NCBI RefSeq assembly: GCF_900101465.1
Contig: NZ_FMZM01000004.1
Location: forward strand, 235,790-299,789
Origin: Nocardioides lianchengensis
Lineage (GTDB): Bacteria; Actinomycetota; Actinomycetes; Propionibacteriales; Nocardioidaceae
Length of the DNA: 64,000 nucleotides
Reading direction: 5' to 3'
Every line of letters begins with the position of its first letter. The stretch's first letter is position 1. The notes beneath the pieces were generated by a model that ran no database searches, had not been told where the DNA came from, and saw only the letters and a program-made list of their open reading frames with translations. This document shows, one piece after another, positions 36,801 through 45,736 of the stretch. The position numbers and the translations under genes are program-made.

Positions 36801-39626
36801 CTGCGACGGGTTGGCCGTGGTGGCCGTCAGCGTCGCGTCGAGCCCGGCGACCGCCAGCTGGGCCGTGGCCGACCCGGTGCCGGCGACCCGGCTGTCCCGG
36901 GCGTACCGCAGCGAGACGCGGTACTCACGACCGACGTCGAGGCCGGTGAGCCGGCGCTCGAGGTGACCCGACTGACCGAGACCCAGGTGGTAGCCCTGGG
37001 CACCGAGACCGCCCTGGCTGGCCGCGATGCCGCGGACCAGCTGGACGTCGCTCTTGACGCTCCACGGGTTCATCCGGGGCGCGCCCGCAGCCACGTCGAC
37101 GACCTGGGCGGGGTTGCCGCCACGCCAGTCGGCGGGGAGCCGCGGGTACTCGAACTGGTCGACGACCTGCGGGGTGCGCTGGTCCTGCTTCACCGCGGGG
37201 TCGATGTCCAGGATCTTCGCGACCGACGGGGTGCCCGCGGCGTTGAAGACGAACAGCATGTACGCGCCCGGAGGGGCGTAGGTGCCGTCCTGCGGGGCGG
37301 TGATGGTCAGCGCGCCGCCGTTCTGCGTGAACTGCAGGTCCTGGAAGTTCTGGTCGTTGTTGAAGCCGTGCGTCACCGAGCCGTTGCGGACCAGGGTCAC
37401 CCGCGAGACGGTGCCGGTGGCCTGGGCCTGGAAGGTGCCGCCGTACCCGACCTTGTCGGGGACCGAGGACAGCGTCGGCCGCGCGGCCGGGCTGTCACCG
37501 TCGAAGAGGTACGACGGGGAGTAGTACTCGACGTCGGTGTAGTTGCGCGGTCCGGGGGCCCCGCCACCGCCGACCATGACCCGACCGTCGGGCAGCAGCA
37601 GCGCCGACGAGTGGTAGAGCCGGGCCCGCTCGGCCGGCACCTCGATCGTGGTCCAGTCGCCCGTCTCGGGGTCCCAGATCTCGGGGTTGGTGACGTAGCC
37701 GCCGTCGCCGTTGTTGTCGCGGCTGCCGCCCGTGACCAGGACGTCACCGTCGGGCAGCACCGTCGAGGTGGCCCAGTGGCGCTGGTACTGCATCGGGTCG
37801 GTGGCCTGGACGACCGGGTTGGCCGTGCCGCCGGTGATGTCGACGGTGAACGCACCGCGCGCACCGGCGCCGCCGCCGCCGTTGGACCAGGCGCCGCCGC
37901 CGACCTGGAGGATCTTGCCGGGGCGGTACATGGTCGCCGTGGACGTCGCGCCCACGGGCCGGCCGAGGGTGCCGCCCTGGTTGGCCGCGGCCGTCGGCAG
38001 GGTGCCCCGCAGGGTCAGCGTGCCGTTGCCGCTCGGGTCCAGCTCGAACATCTGGGTGCCGCTGATGTTGAACAGCTTGCCGCTGCCGGGGGCGACGAAG
38101 GCCCGCGGGTACCACCAGCGGTTCTCGTCGTCACCGGCGTGGTCGGCACCGCCGTCGCCGTACGCCGCACCGCTGGTCGCGCCGGTGAGGGCCTTCCAGC
38201 CGTTGCCGGAGTCGGGCGTGTAGATCTCCGGGGTCAGCACGCCGGGGCCGCCGGGGCCACCGCGCGAGCTGCCGCCCTGCACGACGATGGAGCCGTCGGG
38301 CATGGTGGTGCCGGTCGGGTACCACCGCGGGTAGTTCATCGGGGCCTCGTTGCGCAGCCCCTGGTTGGTCGTGTAGCTCGTCACGCCGATCGCGGCGTCG
38401 TTCGGGTCGTTGCCGCCCAGGCCGTCGTCACCGCCCACGGTCATCGTGGCGCCGGTGTGCGGGTTCTGGACCTGCATCGAGCAGAAGAGGTCGGTGTACG
38501 TCGCGTTCTGGACGATGCCGGTGCGCAGGTTCTCGACCGTGCGCGCGGGTCCGTTCGGGTCCCAGACGTCGATCTCGGTCTGGCCGCCCTGGACCACGCA
38601 GCTGTTGCCGGTGAAGTCGTAGAGGGCGTTGTCGTTGCAGGTCGCGGTCCCGACGCTGCCGAAGGACTGGACCTTGCCGTCAGAGGTGAGGGCCATGTTG
38701 ATCGGCATCAGCGGCCACGGCTTCACGCCGCTCCAGGCGCCGGCGACGTCCTTCTTCGGGGGCGAGCAGTCGGCGGCGAGCAGACCGGTGGCGTAGGCGA
38801 TGCCGTGCCGGATCTGCTGGCGCATGACCGGCTCGCTGTACGCCGTGCCCTCGTGACCCATGCCGGTGTACCAGGACCGACCGCTGTCGATCGTCTGGCA
38901 CCAGGTGATCGGGTGCTTGGTGCCCTGGCGACCGAGGCTGCCGTAGGACATCTCGTCGGCCTCGAGCAGCGTCTTGACGTTGGGCGCCGGGTTGAGGGTC
39001 CAGTCGTACCACTCGTCGCTGCGGCTGAAGCTGGCGTCGATGCCGGCGGTCAGCGGGTGGCCGGTCGCGGAGACCTTGACCGTGCCGGGACGCACGCCGG
39101 GGTTCTCCGGGTGGCCCTCCGACATCGCGCCGACGAGCCGCAGGTAGAAGGGGTTCTCGTCGTGCTCGCTGGTGCCCACCGACCAGCCGGTGTAGTGGAT
39201 GCCGGCGAAGCCGCCGCCGCCGCGGATGTAGTTCTCCAGGGCCGTGCGCTGGGCGCCGTTGAAGAGCACCCCGCCGGTCTGGACGAAGACCATGCCGTCG
39301 GTGGTGGCGAGGTTCTCCGGGGTGAAGACGACCGGGTTGTCGGTCTCCTGGATCTCCAGCGTCTGGCCGTACTCGCTCGCGATGCTCGCGGCGAGCTCCT
39401 TCACGGCGACGCGGGCCTGGGCCTGCGAGGCGTGGAAGTTCTCTTTGTAGAACAGAAGGATCCTGAGCTTGCCGTCGTCGGCCGCGGCCGTGGCGGGCGA
39501 GGCACTCACGGCGGCGAGCACCGGGAGGGCGACGACCAGGCCGACGGCGAGGACGAGGAGGCGTGTGGCGGAGCGGCTTAGCCGCCTTGCAGCACGTCTG
39601 CGGACAGACCTGCGAAGCACGTTCAT
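33864..39626 (-). CDS. Secreted ThuA - copper radical oxidase - LamG multidomain protein
   Basis: A 1920-residue exported protein. The signal peptide spans residues 1-48. A ThuA domain (about 53-285) has FYKENFHASQAQ, GIHYTGW and YTGMGHEG. A galactose/glyoxal oxidase domain (about 300-810) retains the copper radical site: Cys382 in LFCSMQ, Tyr436 in PRWYPT, Tyr671-His672 in RLYHSS and His753 in VTHGFN. A carbohydrate-binding-like module (about 820-985), LamG (990-1210), Ig (1215-1310), LamG (1315-1535), two cadherin-like repeats (1545-1732) and two Ig-like domains (1740-1920) follow. There is no sortase signal or C-terminal anchor. It probably oxidises sugar or aldehyde groups of an extracellular polymer. 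Start ATG has GGGAG nearby. Confidence 0.9.
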   Translation of the reverse strand: MNVLRRSVRRRAARRLSRSATRLLVLAVGLVVALPVLAAVSASPATAAADDGKLRILLFYKENFHASQAQARVAVKELAASIASEYGQTLEIQETDNPVVFTPENLATTDGMVFVQTGGVLFNGAQRTALENYIRGGGGFAGIHYTGWSVGTSEHDENPFYLRLVGAMSEGHPENPGVRPGTVKVSATGHPLTAGIDASFSRSDEWYDWTLNPAPNVKTLLEADEMSYGSLGRQGTKHPITWCQTIDSGRSWYTGMGHEGTAYSEPVMRQQIRHGIAYATGLLAADCSPPKKDVAGAWSGVKPWPLMPINMALTSDGKVQSFGSVGTATCNDNALYDFTGNSCVVQGGQTEIDVWDPNGPARTVENLRTGIVQNATYTDLFCSMQVQNPHTGATMTVGGDDGLGGNDPNDAAIGVTSYTTNQGLRNEAPMNYPRWYPTGTTMPDGSIVVQGGSSRGGPGGPGVLTPEIYTPDSGNGWKALTGATSGAAYGDGGADHAGDDENRWWYPRAFVAPGSGKLFNISGTQMFELDPSGNGTLTLRGTLPTAAANQGGTLGRPVGATSTATMYRPGKILQVGGGAWSNGGGGAGARGAFTVDITGGTANPVVQATDPMQYQRHWATSTVLPDGDVLVTGGSRDNNGDGGYVTNPEIWDPETGDWTTIEVPAERARLYHSSALLLPDGRVMVGGGGAPGPRNYTDVEYYSPSYLFDGDSPAARPTLSSVPDKVGYGGTFQAQATGTVSRVTLVRNGSVTHGFNNDQNFQDLQFTQNGGALTITAPQDGTYAPPGAYMLFVFNAAGTPSVAKILDIDPAVKQDQRTPQVVDQFEYPRLPADWRGGNPAQVVDVAAGAPRMNPWSVKSDVQLVRGIAASQGGLGAQGYHLGLGQSGHLERRLTGLDVGREYRVSLRYARDSRVAGTGSATAQLAVAGLDATLTATTANPSQGKAGTFATYVGTFTATKRSEVLTLKAPGSGAAMMIDDLVVISQDPGTADVPIRYQFEEGTGQTVANTGTDSGVGPAVLTGTAGYANDGVFGKALSMTGGSNVNAVDLPDNLLRNETDFTTSFWVRPSAKQNWIGMFHIGDDLGDNGSFFQIQMQTQAAGNTGLAATFKKKGSTLQERVYATPTKDVVANRWNHVAFTRTGTTGTLYLDGVQVAQRTNLTLTMADIGATANNWLGRNGYPDPAYNGAMDEVRLYRSALAASDIAALYEDGAALRTTTTVTASPASPSPANEPVVFTGTVQGENSQPAAGSAELWVDGAQVGAGVPLAQGVVTFPGHTMGRGNHAVEVRYVPDTGYRASTGTLTHEVLRPPPGSGVPIRYPLNEGTGTTTANVGTSTTVGAAQLQGSSAWTTQGKFGRGVNLPGGASTTNSHIRLPDNIQEGMDEEFSISIWTNPRALPNWVPLVQIGSSTDTFFLLQSSTQAGPNGSGSGFAATFKKAGNGNQERLTLGAGNDVPLNQWTHVVYTHSGTTGKIYFNGELKATRTNFTFDMSDVGVNGTTTANWIGGTSWPDPRWNGVVDEFQMYDYELTPEQITTIGNGPVNTAPTGVADTFTTGEDTPLTVPAPGVLGNDTDDEGNTLTATNATQPAHGSVTLAANGSFTYTPDLGFHGTDTFTYTAYDGTTASAVTTVTLTVTKAPNTAPEASDDAYTTDQGDPLTVAAPGVLANDSDADDDELTATNLTQPDHGTVELAANGSFTYTPDATFFGTDAFTYTAHDGEDDSEPATVTITVEKGPEATTVSGTTASVVYGRAGSVQVRVAPATAGGRVELVHGSKVLGAGTLASGRATIALPAKSLVPGSYRLSVRYVGDAGHRASTGAVQVRVAKATPTLKVTAPKSVKRGARPTVKVTLSATGGVPLTGTVTAKVGGKTVKGTVRGGKVTLRLAKATKAGTLKVTVTYAGSSLANKAVKTVKIKVKR

Positions 39627-39734
39627 GGGGCTCCCTTGACTGGGGTTCGGCTCGTTCTGGAGGGGCGGCCCCGAAGTCCGAACACCCTCTAGTCGAGCGA
39701 ACGTATGGCGGTCGTCACATCAGAGTCAAGAACT

Positions 39735-39786
39735 ATGTCCCGATTTGTGAACAGATTCTTGATTTCGTTCATATATACGAACTACG
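39735..39786 (-). promoter_or_regulatory. Candidate IclR operator upstream of the ThuA-oxidase gene
   Basis: GTTCATATATACGAAC (39767-39782) is a near-perfect palindrome extended by TACG, and TTGTGAAC lies 25 bases to the left. GAACTACG recurs before kduI at 49569. The 275-base gap 39627-39901 is A/T-rich around this site and holds no gene. Confidence 0.5.
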
Positions 39787-39901
39787 AGGCGATAAGCCGG
39801 CCTCACATCGCTCTCGACGACGGGTGCCCGGCAGGGACGCCTGCCCGGGGGGCCGGCGTCGTCGTCGGTGCTGCGTCGGAGGTGTCTGCGGGGTCGGGTC
39901 G

Positions 39902-40999
39902 CTAGCGGCGGACCCGCGCGCTGCCGCCGAGCGCCAGCGCGTGGACCTCCTCCCGTGTCGCCATGGAGGTGTCGCCCGGGGTGGTCATCGCGAGCGCGCC
40001 GTGGGCCGCGGCGAGCTCCAGGGCGGTCGCCAGCGACTCCCCCTCGAGCAGTCCGTGCAGCAGCCCGGCGGCGTACCCGTCGCCGCCCCCGACGCGGTCC
40101 AGGACCGCCAGGTGGTCGCGGGCGACCGAGGTCAGCACGCCGGTCCCCGGGGACCAGGCGATGCCCTGCCAGTCGTTGTCGCCGGCCGAGTGCACGACGC
40201 GCAGGGTGGTCGCCACGACCGACACCCACGGCATCTGCTCGGCCAGCACCGCCACGAGGCGCGCGAACCGCTCCTCGGGGGGAACGGAGTCGCCGGGGTC
40301 GCCGGGGTCGCCCGGGTCGCCGGTCCCGAGGACGAAGTCGCCCGGGTGCCCGACCAGCACGTCGGCGTGCCGGGCCAGCGCGGTGCTGACCTCGCGTGCG
40401 CGGTCGGAGCCGCCGCGACCCGCCCAGAGGCTGGGGCGGTAGTTGGTGTCGTAGGAGACCACGGTGCCGTGCCGACGGGCCGCGGCCATCGCCTCCTCGG
40501 CGACGGCCAGGGTTCCGTCGGCCAGCGCGGCGAACACGCCGCCGGTGTGCAGCCAGCGCACGCCGCGGCGGCCGAACAGGTCGTCCCAGTCGATCTCGCC
40601 GGGGCGCAGCTGGCTGATCGCCGTACCGGCGCGGTCGGAGACGCCGAGGGCCCCTCGTACGCCGAAGCCGCGCTCGACGAAGTTGATCCCATTGCGGGCG
40701 GCGCGGCCGATGCCGTCGAAGTCCACCCAGCGGATGAGCGAGGTGTCGACGCCGCCCTGGCGGACCAGGCCCTCGACCAGCCGGCCGATCTCGTTGTCGA
40801 CCAGGGCGGTCACGACGCCCGAGCGCAGCCCGAAGACCGCGCTCAGGCTGCGGGCGACGTTGTACTCGCCGCCGCCCTCCCACACGTCGAAGCGCCGGGC
40901 GGTCCGGATCCGGCCCTCCCCGGGGTCGAGGCGCAGCATCACCTCGCCGAGCGCGACCACGTCCAGCTCGCACTCGGCCTCGGGGCGGAGCGCGATCAC
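39902..40999 (-). CDS. kdgK: 2-keto-3-deoxygluconate kinase (PfkB family)
   Basis: A 365-residue sugar kinase that phosphorylates KDG to KDPG. The PfkB N-terminal glycine-rich motif is in WEGGGEYNVARSLS, and the catalytic Asp is in GGGDGYAAG near residue 310 (GAGD in most relatives). A GDPGDPGDPGD tract near residue 230 lies in a surface loop and stems from a 9-base tandem repeat in the DNA. GTG start overlaps the aldolase stop (GTGA). It is the last gene of the uronate operon. Confidence 0.88.
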   Translation of the reverse strand: MIALRPEAECELDVVALGEVMLRLDPGEGRIRTARRFDVWEGGGEYNVARSLSAVFGLRSGVVTALVDNEIGRLVEGLVRQGGVDTSLIRWVDFDGIGRAARNGINFVERGFGVRGALGVSDRAGTAISQLRPGEIDWDDLFGRRGVRWLHTGGVFAALADGTLAVAEEAMAAARRHGTVVSYDTNYRPSLWAGRGGSDRAREVSTALARHADVLVGHPGDFVLGTGDPGDPGDPGDSVPPEERFARLVAVLAEQMPWVSVVATTLRVVHSAGDNDWQGIAWSPGTGVLTSVARDHLAVLDRVGGGDGYAAGLLHGLLEGESLATALELAAAHGALAMTTPGDTSMATREEVHALALGGSARVRR

Positions 41000-41643
41000 G
41001 GAGGCGGCCCCCCGGCCAGCAGCGGCGTCTCGAGACGACGCGTGGCGGCGCAGCGGGCGGTCACCTCGTCCCAGTCGCCGGCGGCGAGCAGGTCGGGCGC
41101 GACCATCCAGCTGCCCCCGACCGCGGTGACCGCCGGCAGGGAGAGGTACGCCGGCGCGGTGGCCTCGGTGATCCCACCGGTCGGCATGAAGCCGAGCCCC
41201 GGGAACACCGACGCCAGGGCCTTGACCGCGGGCGCGCCGCCGCTGGCCTCGGCCGGGAAGAACTTGACCGTGTCGAGGCCGAGCTCGCGCGCGGCCATCA
41301 CCTCGGTCGCCGTGCTGACCCCCGGGATCACCGGCAGGCCGACCTCGCGGCAGCGTCGTACGACGTCGGCGCTGAGGCCCGGCGACACGATGAAGCCGGC
41401 CCCCGCGTCGCGGGCGAGGTCGACGTGGTCGGGGGTGAGCACGGTGCCCGCCCCCACCAGCACGTCCCCGCGCGCGGCGAGGGCGGCCAGGACCGCCCCC
41501 GCCCGCAGGGAGCGGAGGGTGACCTCCGCGACGGGCAGCCCACCCGCCACCAGCGCGGCACCGAGGTCGTCGGCCCGGTCGGCGTCGTCGAGGACGACGA
41601 CCGGGACGACGCGGTGCCTTCCGAGCTCGTCGAGCAGGCTCAA
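40996..41643 (-). CDS. kdgA: 2-dehydro-3-deoxy-phosphogluconate aldolase
   Basis: A 215-residue class I aldolase that splits KDPG into pyruvate and glyceraldehyde 3-phosphate. The Schiff-base Lys is in DTVKFFPAE, and VAEVTLRS, GAGTVLT and MPTGGIT are the other active-site strands. A TTG start is inferred because it overlaps the aldehyde dehydrogenase stop (TTGA) and begins the conserved SLLDELGRHRVVPVV segment; no ATG or GTG is available there. Confidence 0.92.
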   Translation of the reverse strand: MSLLDELGRHRVVPVVVLDDADRADDLGAALVAGGLPVAEVTLRSLRAGAVLAALAARGDVLVGAGTVLTPDHVDLARDAGAGFIVSPGLSADVVRRCREVGLPVIPGVSTATEVMAARELGLDTVKFFPAEASGGAPAVKALASVFPGLGFMPTGGITEATAPAYLSLPAVTAVGGSWMVAPDLLAAGDWDEVTARCAATRRLETPLLAGGPPP

Positions 41644-43133
41644 CGGAGCTCGGCGATCACGGTCTTGAGCTCGGTGTAGTCGTCCAGGCCGAACGACCCG
41701 AGCTCGCGGCCCCAGCCGGACTGCTTGAAGCCACCCCGCGGGAGGGTGACGTCGTCGGCGTGCCAGGTGTTCAGCCACACCGTGCCGGCGCGCAGCTTGG
41801 AGCCGACCCGGTGGGCGGTGCCGAGGTCCTTCGACCAGACGCCCGCGGCCAGGCCGTAGACGGTGTTGTTGGCGGCCGCGACGACCTCGTCCTCGGTGTC
41901 GAACGGGATCGCGGTGACGACCGGGCCGAAGATCTCGTCGGTCTGGATCGCCATCTGCTCGGTCACGTCGGTGATCAGCGTCGGCCGGAAGAAGTAGCCC
42001 TGGTCGGCGGCCGGGTCGCCGCTGCCGGCGGCGATGGTCGCGCCGTCGGCGATCGCGCCGCGGACGTAGCCGATCACCTTCTCGTGCTGCTCCTGCGAGA
42101 CCAGCGGGCCCATCGTGGTGGCGGAGTCGAAGCCGTTGCCGACCGTGATCGCCCGGGCCGCCGCGGCGACGCCCTCGATGACCTGGTCGAAGACCGAGCG
42201 CTGGACGTAGAGGCGCGAGCCGTTGACGCAGCACTGGCCCTCGTTGAAGTAGCCGGCCAGGGCCGCACCCGCGACCGCGGCGTCGAGGTCGGCGTCCGCG
42301 AAGATGATGTTGGGCGCCTTGCCACCGAGCTCCAGGGAGACCTTCTTCAGGTTCTTGGAGGCGCCGGCCGCGATCTTCTTGCCGACCTCGGTGCTGCCGG
42401 TGAAGGCGACCTTGTCGACGTCCGGGTGGTCGACCAGCGCGGCCCCCGCGTCGCCGTACCCGGGGACGACGTTGACGACGCCGGCGGGGACGCCGGCCTC
42501 GAGCAGCAGCTGGCCGAGACGGAGCGCGGTGAGCGGGGTCTGCTCGGCCGGCTTGAGGACCACCGTGTTGCCGGCGGTGATGGCCGGGACGACCTTGAAG
42601 GCGGCCATGGTGAGCGGGAAGTTCCACGGCACGATGCCGGCGACGACACCGATCGCCTCGCGGCGGGTGTAGGCGTGGAACTCCTTGCCGGGGACCGACA
42701 TCGGGATGGAGGTGCCCTCCATCTTGGTCGCCCAGCCGGCGAAGTAGCGGAACAGCTCGGCCGCGACGCCGACGTCGCCGCGCGCGGACGCGAGGCTCTT
42801 GCCGTTGTCGAGCGACTCCAGCTGGGCGAACTCCTCCGCCTGGGCGTCGATCAGGTCACCGATGCGCCACAGCAGGTGCGAGCGCTCGCGCGGGGTCATC
42901 CGCGACCACGGGGACGGGGACTTGAAGGCGTTGCGGGCCGCGACGACCGCGCGATCGATGTCGACGGCGGAGGCCTGGGCGACCTGCACGAGCTCCTGCT
43001 CGGTGGCGGGGTCGACGGTGGCGAAGGTCTTGCCGTCCTTGGCGTCGACCCACTCGCCGTCGATCAGCAGCTGCTTCGGCGAGGACAGGAACGAGCGGAC
43101 GGCGGGGAGGAGCTCGGGGCGGTCGTACGACAT
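41640..43133 (-). CDS. NAD(P)-dependent aldehyde dehydrogenase
   Basis: A 497-residue ALDH. The catalytic Cys is in NEGQCCVNGSRLYV, the general base Glu in LELGGKAPN, and the cofactor loop FTGSTEVGKKI. The aldehyde it acts on is unknown. In uronate operons such enzymes can oxidise 2-oxoglutarate semialdehyde or lactaldehyde-type intermediates; here kdgK and kdgA already complete the KDG route, so this may serve a side branch or a second substrate. Start ATG with GGAAGG four bases upstream. Confidence 0.9.
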   Translation of the reverse strand: MSYDRPELLPAVRSFLSSPKQLLIDGEWVDAKDGKTFATVDPATEQELVQVAQASAVDIDRAVVAARNAFKSPSPWSRMTPRERSHLLWRIGDLIDAQAEEFAQLESLDNGKSLASARGDVGVAAELFRYFAGWATKMEGTSIPMSVPGKEFHAYTRREAIGVVAGIVPWNFPLTMAAFKVVPAITAGNTVVLKPAEQTPLTALRLGQLLLEAGVPAGVVNVVPGYGDAGAALVDHPDVDKVAFTGSTEVGKKIAAGASKNLKKVSLELGGKAPNIIFADADLDAAVAGAALAGYFNEGQCCVNGSRLYVQRSVFDQVIEGVAAAARAITVGNGFDSATTMGPLVSQEQHEKVIGYVRGAIADGATIAAGSGDPAADQGYFFRPTLITDVTEQMAIQTDEIFGPVVTAIPFDTEDEVVAAANNTVYGLAAGVWSKDLGTAHRVGSKLRAGTVWLNTWHADDVTLPRGGFKQSGWGRELGSFGLDDYTELKTVIAELR

Positions 43134-43177
43134 GGTGCCTTCCAGGTGGTGGGTGCGATACAGGGGAGGAGGCGCGA

Positions 43178-44173
43178 CTACTTGATGGTCAGCACCTTGG
43201 AGCGGTCGAGGGTCAGGGCGACGGCGGCCACGATGATGGCGCCGTAGAGGATCTGCTCGTACGCCGAGGGAACGCCGACGATCGGCAGGCCGACGCGGAG
43301 CAGGGTGATGACGAGCGCGCCGACGAGCGAGCGCCAGATGCTGCCGTGACCACCGGTGATCGCGGTGCCGCCGACGACGATCGCGGCGACGGCCGGGAGC
43401 AGCAGGTTGTCGGCCATGGTCGGGCTGCCGCTGAAGTTGCGGGACACGAGCATGACCGCGGCCAGGCCGGCGCAGGCGCCGGACACGGTGAACGCGCCGA
43501 CCTTGACCCGGTCGACGGGGGTGCCGGCCAGCCGGGCCGCCGACTCCGAGTAGCCGGTGGCGGTGATGTAGCTCTGCAGGGGCGTCAGCTTCAGGACCAG
43601 CGCGATGACGGCGACCACGACGACGGCCACGAAGAAGGCCATCGGGATGTAGCCGGCGACGTACAGGGTGAGCCAGTTGGTGGCGTCGCGGTCGACGACC
43701 CGGATCGGGCCCGCGTCGGAGATCACCAGGGCGACCGCCGAGAAGATGCTCATGCCGCCGAGCGTCACGATGAACGACGGGATGCGGAGCACGACGTGGG
43801 CGATGCCCTGGATCGCGCCGATGCCGGCCGCCGCGGCGATGACCGCCAGCGTGGTGAGGCCGCCCAGGTCGGGCAGCCACATCGCGAAGAAGACCGTCGA
43901 CAGCGACGCGAGGGCCGCGATCGACAGGTCGATGCCGCCGCAGAGCACGACCAGGGTCGCGCCCGCGGCGAGCACCACGAGCGGCGCCGAGGTGCGGATG
44001 GCCGCGGTCAGGCTCTTCTGCGTGAGGAAGTCCGGGTCCGCGATGGTCAGCGCCGCGAGCAGCGCGACGAGCGCGATCACCGGCATGAACGACGTGAGCC
44101 GCTGCGCCGGGGTGGGCCCACCCTTGACCACGACCGGCTCGGCGGCGGGCTGGGCGATGACGGGGGTGGACAC
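43178..44173 (-). CDS. Sugar ABC transporter permease (RbsC type), first
   Basis: A 331-residue permease with eight to ten helices. GGIDLSIAALASL near residue 85 and the coupling segment GYSESAARLAGTPVDRVKVGAF with VGGTAITGGHGS are characteristic of ribose/xylose-type importers. GTG start follows the ATPase TAG directly with no gap. A second permease at 45733 is related, so the channel is probably a heterodimer. Confidence 0.92.
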   Translation of the reverse strand: MSTPVIAQPAAEPVVVKGGPTPAQRLTSFMPVIALVALLAALTIADPDFLTQKSLTAAIRTSAPLVVLAAGATLVVLCGGIDLSIAALASLSTVFFAMWLPDLGGLTTLAVIAAAAGIGAIQGIAHVVLRIPSFIVTLGGMSIFSAVALVISDAGPIRVVDRDATNWLTLYVAGYIPMAFFVAVVVVAVIALVLKLTPLQSYITATGYSESAARLAGTPVDRVKVGAFTVSGACAGLAAVMLVSRNFSGSPTMADNLLLPAVAAIVVGGTAITGGHGSIWRSLVGALVITLLRVGLPIVGVPSAYEQILYGAIIVAAVALTLDRSKVLTIK

Positions 44174-45736
44174 CTAGACCATCTCCTTGACGAGGTCGAG
44201 CGGGGTGGGCTTGTCGCCGGAGGGGCACGGGACGTGCTTGGTGGCCTTGCCGTCGCTCATCACGACGATCCGGTCGGACATGCCGATGGCCTCCTCGAGG
44301 CTGTCGGCGAGCAGCACCGTGGCGACGCCGCTGTCGGCGAGCTCGCGCATCAGCCGGTAGACCTCCGAGCGCGCGCCGATGTCGAGGCCGCGCGTCGGGT
44401 GGTCGAGGAGCAGCAGCCGGATGTCGCCGGCCACCAGCCAGCGGGCCAGCACCACCTTCTGCTGGTTGCCGCCCGAGAGGCGCTGGATCTGGGTGCCCCG
44501 GTGGGGCGTGCGGATGGAGAGCCGCTCGATCCAGCGGTCCACGAGGGACGACTGCCTCTTCGGCATCACGATCGGACCGGCGCAGCGGGACTGCTGCTTG
44601 GTCAGCGTCATGTTGTCGGCGACCGACATCGGGCCGACCATGCCCTCGATCTTGCGCTCGGCCGGCACGTAGCCGATGCCGGCGGCGACCGCGGCGCGGG
44701 TGCTGGACAGGTCCAGCCTCTTCCCGTCGAGCGTCACCTCGCCGGCGAGCGTCGGCTCGGCGCCGAACAGCGCGCGGCAGACGTCCTCGCGGCCGGAGCC
44801 GTGCACGCCGACGATCCCGACGATCTCGCCGGCGGCGACCTCGAGGTCGACGTCGCGGAACGTCTTGCCGGACAGGCCGCGGATCGACAGCATCGGCCGC
44901 AGCGGCTCCGCGGAGCGCTCGTAGGCCTGGTCGTGGTAGTGGTCGTCGGACCCGGTCGACCCGATCATCATCCGGTGCAGGTCGGCGGGCGCCGCGCCCG
45001 CGGTCGCCACCTCCCCCACCGACTGGCCGCCGCGCAGCACGCTCACGCGGTCGCAGACGTCGAGCACCTCGTCGAGACGGTGCGAGACGAACACGACGGA
45101 GGCGAACTCGCGCAGGCGTCGTACCTGGGTGAAGAGGGTCTCGATCTCCTTCGACTCCAGCACCGAGGTGGGCTCGTCGAGGATGATCACCGGCGGGTGC
45201 TGGCTGCGCTGTTCGATCCGCAGCACCTTGGCGATCTCGACCATCTGCCGGTCGGCGAAGGAGAGCGTGTCGGTCCGGGCGAGCGGGTTGATGTCGGAGC
45301 CGATCTTGTCGAGCTGCTCCTGGGCCAGCTTGCGCATCGTCTCCCAGCGGTAGACCCCGCCGCGGACGCCCGCCCCCTCCGAGCCGAGGACGATGTTCTC
45401 GGCCGCGGTGAGGTTGGGGACCAGCGACTGCTCCTGGAAGACCATGCCGATGCCGTGGTTGGCGGCCTCGACGACGCTGCGCAGCCGGACCTTCTCGCCC
45501 CGGACCCAGATCTCGCCGGAGTCGGGACGGACCAGGCCGACCAGCGCCTTGAGCAGGGTGGACTTGCCCGCGCCGTTCTCGCCGGCCAGGCCGAGCACCT
45601 CGTTCTGGCGCACGACCAGGTCGACGCCATCGAGGGCCTTGACGCCCGGGTAGTGCTTGACGAGGTTCTTCACCTCCAGCGCGGGCACCATCGGGTGCGG
45701 CTGCTGGCCGATCTCGGGATTCGCCGGGGGGATCAC
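44174..45736 (-). CDS. Sugar ABC transporter ATPase with two nucleotide-binding domains (RbsA/MglA type)
   Basis: A 520-residue tandem ATPase. The first domain has GENGAGKSTLLKAL and LSFADRQMVEIAKVL; the second has the usual degenerate Walker A GVHGSGRED and an intact signature LSGGNQQKVVLARWL. Walker B of the second half reads LLLLDHPTRGLD, with His in place of the expected Glu, as often seen in this family. GTG start at 45736 overlaps the permease stop (GTGA). Confidence 0.93.
   Translation of the reverse strand: MIPPANPEIGQQPHPMVPALEVKNLVKHYPGVKALDGVDLVVRQNEVLGLAGENGAGKSTLLKALVGLVRPDSGEIWVRGEKVRLRSVVEAANHGIGMVFQEQSLVPNLTAAENIVLGSEGAGVRGGVYRWETMRKLAQEQLDKIGSDINPLARTDTLSFADRQMVEIAKVLRIEQRSQHPPVIILDEPTSVLESKEIETLFTQVRRLREFASVVFVSHRLDEVLDVCDRVSVLRGGQSVGEVATAGAAPADLHRMMIGSTGSDDHYHDQAYERSAEPLRPMLSIRGLSGKTFRDVDLEVAAGEIVGIVGVHGSGREDVCRALFGAEPTLAGEVTLDGKRLDLSSTRAAVAAGIGYVPAERKIEGMVGPMSVADNMTLTKQQSRCAGPIVMPKRQSSLVDRWIERLSIRTPHRGTQIQRLSGGNQQKVVLARWLVAGDIRLLLLDHPTRGLDIGARSEVYRLMRELADSGVATVLLADSLEEAIGMSDRIVVMSDGKATKHVPCPSGDKPTPLDLVKEMV

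Noticed and set aside
34185..39581. 1798-codon open frame on the plus strand opposite the ThuA-oxidase gene
   Set aside because: It is Arg/Gly/Val-rich without any domain, and mirrors the high-G+C codons of the real gene, which has a signal peptide and intact domains.
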